The notes beneath the pieces were generated by a model. The model had not been told where the DNA came from. It worked only from the letters and a program-made list of their open reading frames with translations, and ran no database searches. The translations under genes and the position numbers were made by a program. Shown piece by piece: positions 1-11,100 of a DNA stretch of 62,393 nucleotides. The DNA lies in contig JAKVBD010000023.1 in the NCBI GenBank assembly GCA_022446985.1, positions 1 to 62,393 on the forward strand. Reading direction: 5' to 3'. Source of the DNA: Lentisphaerales bacterium. GTDB lineage: Bacteria > Verrucomicrobiota > Lentisphaeria > Lentisphaerales > Lentisphaeraceae. How positions within the stretch are numbered: the stretch's first letter is position 1; each line of letters opens with the position of its first letter.

Positions 1-1302
1 GCGGTGGATATAACTTACCCGTTCATGACGCACTATGCTTTCAGAGCTTACAATACGCACTATGCTCCAAACTCTGGTGATAAAAATAGTATTGGTTTGC
101 CTGTTTCAAATACCCGTATTATAGCCCTGCGAGGTAAAAAAGCTTTTGGGGAAAAGTCAGTCGATATGATTACTTTCAAGAAGATTTTGATTCCAACAGT
201 CGCAGGTGAAATTGAATTGAAACCGGCCACTTTCCTGGCCTCATTTACCCCACCGCCAAAACAGACTTCGAATCGTCGCAATTGGCAGCCTCAGTATCCG
301 AGTCATTTCAATAATAACTTCTTTGAGGAAGTCGAAGGCAAGCAATACGACAAGTACTTTGCGGCTTCAGCGCCAATCAAACTGACTGTAAAAGATCTTC
401 CATCCGCAGGCAAGCCAGCAGATTTTAATGGACTGGTCGGTAAGTGTGAAATTGCTGTTGACGCAGAACCGGCCATAGTTGAAGCTGGAGCTCCGGTTAG
501 TATGAAGATTATCGTTAGTGGTCATGAGTACCCTTCAATTCCAGAGCTGCCGGAATTGGGCGAACAATTGGCCTTTAATCGCAATTTTGCCATACCATCC
601 CGTCAGTCTCCCGGACGTATTGAAGAGAAGAAAAAGATCTTTTTGAGAACAGTGCGACCATTGAGAACAGATGTCTCTGAAATCCCGGCTATTCGCCTTC
701 CTTATTTTGATCCGCAAACGGAGACTTATGGAATAGCTCAAACGAAACCCATTTCCTTGACGGTAAAACCGGCAAAAACAGTGACGGCATTTGATGCTGA
801 TTTAAGTGGTGGCAAGATTTTGAAGAATAAATTAGAGAAGAACAAAGATGGGATTCATCACAATTCTTTATCTCTTGAAGCTCTGAAGAAACAGCAGGTC
901 GTCAGCCCTTTATTGATTCTTTCTTTTGTTGCCCCTCCAGTACTTTTTTTGATCTTTCTGATGATGACTGCAGAGACTCGTTTAAAGTTAAATGATCCAG
1001 TTGCTGCCAGGAAGAAATTTGCATTTAAAAATTACCGTCAAAAGATGGCATCGGCTCAGACTGTTCGCGATATTGAATCTGCCGTCAGAACTTTTGTGGC
1101 GGATAGCTTAAACCTTGTTGAAGATGCTCATACTTACGCTGAAGTTGTTGAGCGCTTTGAGAAAAATACTGCGCTGGAAAAGCTTTACCTGTCTTTCGAT
1201 AGCGGGCGATTCAGCGAAGGAGCTTCGGTAGATACCGGGCAGCTCAAGACGGAAGCCGAAAAGGTGATTAACTCTCTGAAAGGGAGAATGGCCAATGCTT
1301 AA
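1..1302 (+). CDS. batD: BatD-like aerotolerance membrane protein (5'-truncated by window edge)
   Basis: The reading frame is open from the first base, so the true start probably lies upstream; the GTG at 4 is only the first possible start inside the window. BatD proteins are envelope proteins with extracytoplasmic beta-rich (Ig-like) domains, usually encoded beside the vWA proteins BatA/BatB. Here a beta-rich stretch with alternating hydrophobic residues fills about residues 1-280, followed by one strong membrane helix at about 300-322 and a helical cytoplasmic tail, which is the BatD layout. The next gene, batE, starts 8 bases before this stop, so the two are translationally coupled. BatA/BatB are presumably just upstream, outside the window. 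Family assignment rests on topology plus the batE neighbour rather than on one diagnostic motif. Confidence 0.75.
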   Translation, partial: AVDITYPFMTHYAFRAYNTHYAPNSGDKNSIGLPVSNTRIIALRGKKAFGEKSVDMITFKKILIPTVAGEIELKPATFLASFTPPPKQTSNRRNWQPQYPSHFNNNFFEEVEGKQYDKYFAASAPIKLTVKDLPSAGKPADFNGLVGKCEIAVDAEPAIVEAGAPVSMKIIVSGHEYPSIPELPELGEQLAFNRNFAIPSRQSPGRIEEKKKIFLRTVRPLRTDVSEIPAIRLPYFDPQTETYGIAQTKPISLTVKPAKTVTAFDADLSGGKILKNKLEKNKDGIHHNSLSLEALKKQQVVSPLLILSFVAPPVLFLIFLMMTAETRLKLNDPVAARKKFAFKNYRQKMASAQTVRDIESAVRTFVADSLNLVEDAHTYAEVVERFEKNTALEKLYLSFDSGRFSEGASVDTGQLKTEAEKVINSLKGRMANA

Positions 1303-2077
1303 GTTTCTATTCTCATTCTTAATTCTTTGTTCGGCTGTATTTGCTGATGATTCGGCTCGTTTACAAAAAGCTAATGACCTTTTTGAAGAGGCTGGGAAAG
1401 CAGCTTTGAGTGATCCGGATAAATCTCAGAAGCTCTACAAAGAGGCTATTCTGAACTACAAGTTTTTGATCGATGAAAAAGGTTACAGTTCACCCGAGCT
1501 TTTCACCAATACGGCCAATGCCTGTTTTTTTGCGGGTGACTTGGGGGATGCCATTGTAAATTATCAAAAAGCATTGCGACTTGATCCGGGAAATAGCGCT
1601 GTCATTCACAATCTAAAATTTGTCCGTTCGCAGGTTATCGATGAATTGCCAGACTCTTTTATGGATAAAGCTCTCGGGATTGTTTTCTTCTGGCATTCCT
1701 GGAATCTATCGACCAGAGCAATTCTCTTTGGTCTGTTACACATCCTTTTCTGGGGTTTTATCGGCTGGGGTATGTTCCACAAGAAAGAAGGCCTTTGTAA
1801 AGGAGTGTTGGTTTCTGCTATTCTTGGTTTTATCATGGCGATTTCATTGATCATGACAGCCAGTGGCTTCAATAATGATGTCGATGGTGTTATCACCGAA
1901 AAAGAAGTCATGGCTCGCCAGGGAAATGGTCACATATATGAACCGGCCTTCATGACTCCACTTCACTCAGGAACGGAATTTTCTATCCTCGAAACTCGCG
2001 ACAGCTGGCTCTACGTGGAGCTACTCGATGGCAGCAAATGCTGGTTGCCAAAGCAGAGTATAACTTTTGTGGAGTAA
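1295..2077 (+). CDS. batE: BatE-like TPR and SH3-domain membrane protein
   Basis: Predicted envelope protein of 260 residues. It has a Sec signal peptide (about residues 1-17, cleaved near VFA-DD), a TPR region at about 55-105 whose second helix pair carries the usual A-x-x-x-Y-x-x-A-L-x-L-x-P pattern, two membrane helices at about 137-160 and 168-188, and a C-terminal bacterial SH3-like domain at about 195-258 ending in a W-L-P motif. BatE proteins are TPR proteins co-encoded with BatD. The ATG overlaps the batD stop by 8 bases. A hairpin 10 bases downstream of the stop marks the transcript end. The SH3 domain suggests peptidoglycan or protein binding in the periplasm (inference). Confidence 0.75.
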   Translation: MLKFLFSFLILCSAVFADDSARLQKANDLFEEAGKAALSDPDKSQKLYKEAILNYKFLIDEKGYSSPELFTNTANACFFAGDLGDAIVNYQKALRLDPGNSAVIHNLKFVRSQVIDELPDSFMDKALGIVFFWHSWNLSTRAILFGLLHILFWGFIGWGMFHKKEGLCKGVLVSAILGFIMAISLIMTASGFNNDVDGVITEKEVMARQGNGHIYEPAFMTPLHSGTEFSILETRDSWLYVELLDGSKCWLPKQSITFVE

Positions 2078-2086
2078 CAAATATAA

Positions 2087-2117
2087 TGCCCCTAGAAATT
2101 TCTAGAGGCATAAACTT
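2087..2117. terminator. Hairpin between convergent batE and the giant GLUG gene
   Basis: Nearly perfect inverted repeat: arms 2087-2095 and 2102-2110 with one mismatch, an AAATTT loop between, followed on the plus strand by TAAACTTTTTATTT. The T-rich tail best fits batE termination. The hairpin also lies just past the stop of the minus-strand giant gene and may serve both. Confidence 0.7.
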
Positions 2118-2122
2118 TTTAT

Positions 2123-5100
2123 TTATGGATTGACTAAGATGTAAGCTACTTGTTCTGTTGTGTGCTTACGTTCTAGGTCGCCAATTGTATCTTCATCGAT
2201 GGCAATGTTCAATGAGCCATCAATAGAACCTTCCAGACCATTGAGGATAGCCCATCCGCCGTCAGTTCCATCCATTGCAGACTGACTTAGAATTGCAAAA
2301 TTGCATTCAAGATCATAAGCTGTCGGTGAATCGTCCAGGCCTTTTATGGTATCTCCTCCAAGACCAATTGTAACAGTTGAAGAATCGATGCTGTAAGAAC
2401 CCGCTTCAAAGACTACATAAGCCAAGGTCTCGCTCAAACGATCTGTTTCCAGATCCTGGCCGACATGTTTTCCAGTATGAAGAGTTACAGATGGAACATC
2501 CTTACGGTTTGAGCCGCTTGACCAGAATGTAGACCAACGACTGTCATTATTGGACATTACTTGACCTAAGACGACTGCTTGACTATATGAATTAGCTAAG
2601 CTTTGTTGTTCGCCTTTCCATGAAGAAGAATTGTCAGTTACAGAAGATTTATATTTCACAGCTTCCATAGTAATTCCATGTTCAGTCTCGTTATAAACGC
2701 CTTCTTCAATGACAAAGTAAGTTATTCTAATTGGCTCCACAGGATCATCAGTGCCATCGGCTCTTTGAACTTTTACTTCAAAATTATCTCCTGAAGCATT
2801 TTTGATTCTTGGTACAAGTGGAACTGAGTGTGAATCATACACAGGTGTGACAACTACAACCATTGATGTATAAGTTTCTGGTAGTTCGATTGTTTGCCAT
2901 TGATGATCAACAAAATCAATCACGCCTGTATTAATCTTTGGCAGCGAATTAACCTTTGCTGTTAAAATCGAAACCTGTTCGGTTGTATGAGCGCGTTCTG
3001 TATCACCAAAAGTATCTTCATCAATTGCACATTGTAAACTACCAGAGCTGGCATTTGCTGAATCTAATAAAATAGCCCATCCACCATCTCCACCATCGAG
3101 TCCGTTTAGTGTTGCGATAGATAGATTACCAGAATTTACCGGTAGACTGACTCCTGAATTTTGAATACTATCCACAGAATCCTCACTCAAAGAAAAAGAG
3201 AATAACATTTCGTTTAGTTCCCAAATTCCTGACTCAGCAATAATTACTCCAAGAGTTTCATGATTGCGATCAGTTGCAGGGTCTTCACCGATATGTTTAC
3301 CGATGTTGTAGTTTCCTTCACTTACAGGTTCTGTTCTTGAAGATCCATAAGCGTAAAATGCACTCCAGTCATCATCATTACTACTCATGACTTGACCATA
3401 AAGAACAGGAGATGTAAAAGCAGTGAACGGATTAATAGTGTCTGCTACCCAGTTGTTTTTACCGGCGGTTTGATTTGAGTCATGTAAAAAGGCTTCGAGC
3501 TTTATGCCATGATCAGTTTCATTATAAACACCTTCTTCAACCACAAAGTATGTTGCCTGGAATTGTCCGGGGTTTTCAATACTTGAATCCACTCTTTGCA
3601 CTTTGATGTCAAAACTGTTGTTAGTGACATTAGACATTCTCGTTATAATTGGGCTCGAAGAGGTATTTGTAATTGGTGTTGTTACTATCACTGGATTTAG
3701 ATAGTCTTCCGGTAGTTCTATAGTTTTCCATTCATCGCTCAGGTTTTCAATAAGGCCAACAAATGGTTTTGGTTGAATGATTTCTACATTCGCGGAGATG
3801 TCCAAGTCTCCACTGACAATATCGATAGTATAGGTAACTGATGAATTTGGTTGAATTGAAATAACCTGGCCATTGATCGTAATACTGGTTACTAAATACC
3901 CAGATTCAGCATTCACAGTGAAAGTAAATGATTCTCCTAGTGAAGTGCTACTATCAGCGATTATATCTAAGTTATTACTTGAATTGATAGTAACCTTTGA
4001 AGGAAATCCTCTTAGCTGAGGAAAGCTATTTGGAACTATAAACCAGACATCGGTGAAGTCCCAATCTGCATCCGTGTACGTATTTTTAGATTCTAGAACT
4101 AATGATGTTAGCCCATTGATACCAGAAATATTACCAGAGGCTGTACCAAATTCTTTACCAGAGGTTTCATTATTATAAAAAGTATTTACAAAGGTTCTTC
4201 CTGAATAATCTCCTAAAAATCCTCCAGCATCATTATCTAAAACTAGTCCGTTAGAGTAACAATTTTCAACATATGCACTAAAAGATTTTCCTAGAAATCC
4301 ACCACTACTAGAGCCTGTTATTGTTCCAGTAGAGTAGGAATCATAAATACTGCTAGTGAAATATGCATATCCTATGAGACCACCAGCATTAAAAGAAGAT
4401 ACATTTCCTTTAGCAAAGCACTGCTTAACAGTTGTTCCAGCTATGTCACCTATAAGACCACCAGCTCTTTTTCCAGAAGATACATTTCCTACAGCAAAAC
4501 ACCTCAGAATTTCAGAGTCTTCCGCATCTCCTATAAGACCTCCAGATTTATAAGTTGATGAGACTATACTGGAAGAAGAGCAATCATTAATATTTGATTC
4601 GACGCAATAACCAATTAAGCCGCCACCAAGAGTCATAGCATTAATATTCATAGAGGTCTGACAGTCCGATATGATTGATTTATAAGAGTAGCCAATTAAC
4701 CCACCTGTATAAATGGCTCCAATAACGTTTCCTGCTTCTAAAGTTAAGTTTGAAATAGTAGCCTTTTTGGTGCTCCCGAAAAAACCAGTTGAAAATTGGC
4801 CCTCACGGCATATTTCAATACCAGAGATGACATATGTTTCAGAGTTAAGAAAACTTCCGGAAAAATAGCGGCCATTGCCAATAGGAGAAAAGCCTTCTTT
4901 CCTATTCCAATTAGCTGTTTCAGAAGCATCTATGTTAGCTGTTAATAGGAAATTTTCGTGCCAAACAAGCGGGTTTTCAGATAACCAACGAAGTTCAGCT
5001 AAATTAGAGATTTGATATGTATTGTCAACTTTAGTGGGCTTTTCTGCAGCTATTCCTTCTTCTACTGCAAGAACAGGGTAATCGTTTGATACTTCCCAAA

Positions 5101-8100
5101 TATAATTGATATCCCAGTCGTGGTTAGAGTTTGTTTGTTCCATATGCATTTGAGAAGTCGGGTACCCAAAGATTCCTTCAAGGTCGTGGTCATTGCCAGT
5201 ATGAGAAGTCACTCCTGTTCTCTCTATATCAAATAGACAATTGTTAATTATTCCACTACTGAATACTCCAATTAATCCACCTCTATTATTTAAAGCGCTT
5301 ACATTTCCTATTGTGTAAGAGTGCTTAATATTAGAGTTGTCGATATTACTGCCAGCTAAGCCTCCAGCAGAATCGTTTGCGACAACATTTCCGGTCGAAA
5401 AGGAATGAAATATGGAGGCCACATATGAATTTTTACCAGTTAATCCACCTGCATTTTTAAGTGCTGTAACTGTACCTGATGCGAAAGACTGACTAATTTT
5501 TGCAGCATGGTTTGTTCCAGTTAATCCGCCTGCATTTTCATTAGAAGCTGTAGTATTTCCAGATGCACTACAATTAGAAACGAATGAATACTGTTGATTA
5601 ATACCTACCAGGCCACCGATATAATTATCTCCCGTAACCTGAGCAGCTGCTGATGAATCGATAATTGCTCCATGACTATTTATCCCTACTAATCCTCCAG
5701 CAACATCATTTATGGCTCTGATCAAACCAGAGCAATACGAATCCAAAAGAGTTGTTCTAGAGGCATAACCAATTATGCCTCCAACATAGTGTTTACCTAT
5801 AATAGAAGAATCTTGTAGGTTGATGCCTCCAACAGCAGCATCTAATGCGTATCCAATAAAACCAACATGTTGCTGATTCGGACGGTCAATGAATAGTTTG
5901 GTAAGTGTAAAAGAGTCAGTTTGGGATAATGTCCCAGAGAATTTTATACTACTATTCCCAATTGGTGAAAATCCTAGACCGTCATTCCACATAACAGTTT
6001 CATGAGCGTCGATATTTGCCGAGATAATAAAATGTTTATCCCAGAAAGATGAGTTTTCAGAAAGTAAACGCAAATCAGATAAATTATTAATTTTATACGG
6101 ATTATCAGCAGTTCCATCACCATAAGAAAACGAGTCTGCGGCAGTTGTTTCCTCAAATGTAAAAGGTATGGTGTTTGAAAGAGGGATAGATTCAAATTCG
6201 CGCAGTCGTACCAGTAAATTGCCAGCATCTATGTTTAGGAATAACACTTTAATTGTATCACTGGTACAGTTATACCAATTAATACCGCCATCCAAGCTGT
6301 ACTCATGGTCGGTAGCACTAAAACCAGTCGCAGAGGTAAACTTAAACGTATCCTCTTCATCATTAATAACAGCATTAGTTGGTGATGAACTATTGGTAAT
6401 AAAAAAGGGGCTTTGATTGCTTATAGTTTTTGAAGGAAGATCATTTCCTGTAACTTTGACCCGAATTTGAATTTGATTAGTCGCATAGTAATTATCACCT
6501 ACATTCAGAGTATGTACGTTGTCAATATTTTCACCATCTAGATGTAACCATGTGACTCCGTAATCTAGGCTATATTCATAGTCGTTGATAGAAGTGTAAA
6601 ACTCAGATAGAGTAAAAGTAAAGGTGTTTGATGTATTATCTACAATACCAGCCTCTAATATATCTTGAGCTTGCCAAAGGAAATAAGGTTTCTTATTATA
6701 TGAAATTTTCCAAATAGACTCAAAGTCCCATTCTGAAAATGTATTTTGGCTCATCAATTCATCAGTTGTATTGCCTACTACTCCAGATGACGTGCCACTT
6801 CCAATTCCTGTATTAGAACCCGTAACTAGAGTACTGTTATAGTAGCAACTTGAAATTGTGCCGGATGCTTTTTCACCAATTAATCCACCAATACTAGATG
6901 TCCCAAAAACCTCGCTTGAAGAATAACATTTGGAGATATCACCATAAGAATATCCTATCAGGCCACCTACATTATATATACCTGATACGGTAGCATGTGA
7001 ATAGCATCTGGATATATTGCCGTATAAATACCCTATTAATCCACCGGTATGATATGATGATCCTGTTATGTTGCCAGATGTATGGCAATCTTTTACTGTG
7101 CTATTAGTAGAATGACCAATTAATCCTCCAGTGTATGAAGATGAGCTATTTATAACATCAACATATGCTTCATTATGCGATATAACACTACTATAAGCAG
7201 TACCGATTAATCCACCAACAATGTAGGTGCCAGCCAAGTTGCCATAAACTTTACAATTTGATAAGTCGCTCCAAGAGGATTGACCCGAAAGAATACCAAC
7301 ATATCTATTTCCTTGGACGTACGCATTATTTATAATTATAGATTTAATTACGGCTGATGATAAATAACCAAATAAACCTATGTAATCATTTTCAGGGCGA
7401 TTGATAGTTAAACCACTTATTGCAAACGCATCTTTATTTAAAAAGCTGCCTTTAAAGGAATTTGAGAAGTCAATTCCAATAGGGGAGAACCCTAAGCCTC
7501 CATTCCAACTAGCAGTTTCACTGGCATCAATATCCGCCGTAATCACAAAATCTTTGTCCCATGAGTCAGGAGTTTCTGAGACCCACCTTAGTTCAGCTAG
7601 ATTTGAGATTTGGTATTTCCCATCAACAATTGCAGGTGTTGTTGGCGTAACTCCCACAATAATAGAATACCGGGCTGTTACTGTCAGGTCTGAAGTTACA
7701 TTATTAAATACAGTGCTCCAACCAGTAAATTTATAGCCTGGCTTTGCCATTATAGTTGGCTCTAATGCTGAGTCGCCATGATCAACCGTTTGAGTAAGAG
7801 CTCCTCCACCGCTATAAGTACCATTGAGACCTTCGTCGAAAGTAACAGTGTAAGTATTTATCGCAACATTCGCTGTAATGGTAATGGCAGATGCAGGCAT
7901 GGTTACTGATGTTGGAGAATTACTTGTATTAAAAATATTCTCTGTGTCTCCAGACCAGTTTACGAAGTGGTAGCCTACTGGAACTATTGCAGTAACATTC
8001 ACTATTGAACCTTCGGTATAGCTTCCATCTCCAGAGCCATTCTCGACTATTAGGTCATATACTTGAGTAAATGCTTGTTCATTGCTAAGAACTGCTGAAG

Positions 8101-11100
8101 ATGGACTACTTCCGATTGCTTTAATACGGACTTGAAGAGCACCTATTGCTAGATCAATATTTCCCACGGAAATAATATTGCTTTGACAATCAGCCCAGTT
8201 TGAACCGCCATCTAGGCTGTATTCATGTTGATCGATTGAAAAGGATGGATTTAGAACGAAACTGAAAGTGTCAGAGATATTTTCAACGACTCCATCTGTC
8301 GGAGCATCAGGAGCATCAGGAGCATCAGGAGCATCTTGCCTAAGAAGATATGGTTTGGTGCTACCTTCTGAGATCCCCCAAGTAGTAGTGAAGTTCCAAC
8401 CGACAAAAGTATTCTGCATCATTAATTCTTCTGTACTTTTACCTTCTCCTCCAGCTGGATCACCATACCCAACATCCAATGTTGGATTCCCTTCTATAGA
8501 GTTGTTAAAATAGCTACTTTCACTACTATTGTTGAATGAAGCACCAATTAAACCACCAATTTTGCTCTCACCACTAATGCTTCCAGATACATAAGTGTTT
8601 AAGAGAGTAGAGTCGTAGGATAATCCCAGTAAACCTCCTGCATCTCGATCAGAATCTATATTTCCAGTAAAATAGCAGTTTTCAAAATTTGAAAATCTTG
8701 AAAAGCCAACTAAACCACCAACGCGATAATTGCCAGAAAGGCTGCTTGTTGAAAATGAATTTAGGATTTTACTTTCTAAAGTAGCTCCAGCTAATCCACC
8801 AACTTCATGATAACCATGCACATTGACATTAGAATATGAATTGTTAATAGAGCTACTTGAACTAAAGCCAACTAATCCACCAATGTTATATCCTCCTGAA
8901 GATGTTTGCGGATCATTAAGACCATTCACGTTACCTGTAGCAAAACACCTGGAAATATTACTGAAATTTAAATTACCAACAAGACCTCCAACACTACTTC
9001 TACCTGTTACTGAAATGTCTTCTAAGCCGATCTGTTCTATGATTGCAGAATCGATGCTACCGAAGAACCCTACATTATCCATCCAGGGGCGGTTCATTGT
9101 TAAACCTTTAATTGTGTAATTCCCACTATTCTTGAAACTTCCAGTAAACGGATCATAAGTGTCGCCAATTGGAGAAAATCCTTCACCATTATTCCATGAA
9201 ACAGATTCCCCGGCTTCAATATCTGCAGTCAAAACGAAATGCATTTGCCAAAAGGTGTAGTCTTCAGAAAGTAGGCGCAATTCAGCTAAGCTGTTTATTT
9301 CATAAGGTGATACTTCAGTACCTTCCCCAGAAGTAAAAGCGGTAGCAGCTGTAGTTTCAATAAAGGTGAAAACTTCATTATTTGTGAGGATAGTTGTTTC
9401 GTATTCACGTAGCCTTAGTTGTAAATCACCCGCCTCTATGTTGATAAAGCCAACATCAATGACATTACTTGCACAATTTAACCATGTTGAACCACCATCT
9501 AAACTGTATTCATGGTCTTCCGCACTAAATCCTTGAGCTAAATTAAATGTAAAAGAGTTAGCATCATCATCTACGGTCCCACCGGTAGGAAAGTGCAGGT
9601 TGTTTTTACGAAACTGGCTTTTATTTCTTATACCAACTGATGGCAGACCTTGAGATAATTCTTTTATCCTTATGATTATTTCACCAGTATCGTAGTATTC
9701 ATCACCGACATTAATCGTTACTATATTATTACTGACGCTACCGTTTAAGGTATTCCAGGAAATACCTCCATTGTAACTGATTTCATATTCAGTTAGATTT
9801 TGGTGATTGCTATCCAGTTTAAATGTAAAAGTGTTCAGTTCACTATCAACGGCTCCTTGGCTTAATTTTTGTTCTGTTTGCCACAGTAAATATGGTTTCG
9901 TATGGTTTTCAGAAATGCCCCAAGTGTTCAAAAAATTCCAGTGTGTAAAAGTCAAAAACTGCTTCAATTGATTAGAGCTTTTCCCAACTACTCCTGTGGA
10001 GCTTCCACTGCCAACACCAGAGACTGGATTATCAGGTAAAGAACTATCATAAAAACTTTTAGAAATACTGGATGATGATGACGCACTTCCTACGAGCCCG
10101 CCGACGTATTGAGTACCAGAAACCCTTCCCGCAGCATAAGTAGTAGTAATACTGCAATCATGACCGAATAATCCAACTAATCCGCCAACATATGTGGAGC
10201 CAGAGACATCTCCAGAAGCATAACTTTCAGTTATCGTTGCATCCCAGGATGTACTGCCAAGTAGTCCTCCGGACAGTTCCCCACCAAAGACATCTCCGGA
10301 AGCAAAACTTTTAGATACTGTGCTATCGTTTAAACAACTCCCTGCAAGTCCTCCTACTCTCTTCCTAGTGCCTGTGACACGACAAGAAGTGCTACTGTTT
10401 GAAATAACACACCTGTAACGAAGGTAACCAGTGAGTCCCCCTACATTACTTTCACCAAAGACATTTCCAGAAGCAAAGCTGTTTGAAAGGGTTGTGTCAT
10501 CTGTAAAAAGACCGATTATGGAACCTACACAGTTTTTACCTTTGATGGAGACGTTTGTTAAAGTTATGGAGTCAATGTAAGCTGAGTGCACATGGCCAAA
10601 AAGCCCGATATAGGATTCATCAGGGCGGTTAATCGTTAAATTGTCTATTTTATAGTTGCCTAAGTTTCTCAAACTGCCAGTAAATCTAATATCATTGTCG
10701 CCTATTGGTGTGGGCCCCTTTCCTTCGTTCCAAACAGTGGTTTCACGAGCATCTAAATTTGCCGTTAAAAGGAAATGCTTATCCCAATAATCTGAGCTTT
10801 CAGAAAGTAATCGTAAATCAGATAGACTGTTTATTTCGAAAGGGGATAATTCAGTACCATTGCCAGTTGAAAAGGAATCAGATGCCATACTTTCATTAAA
10901 GGTAAAGTTACTATCATTAGTAATAGTATCAGATTCAAACTCGCGAAGTTTAACATGTAAATCACCGGCATTAATATTTCGAAAACCAACATAGATGACA
11001 TTGCTTGAACAGTTTTGCCATGTTAATCCACCATCTAAACTATATTCATGGTCGAGAGCATCAAAACCAGGGGCTGTGATAAAACTAAAAGTATCAACTC

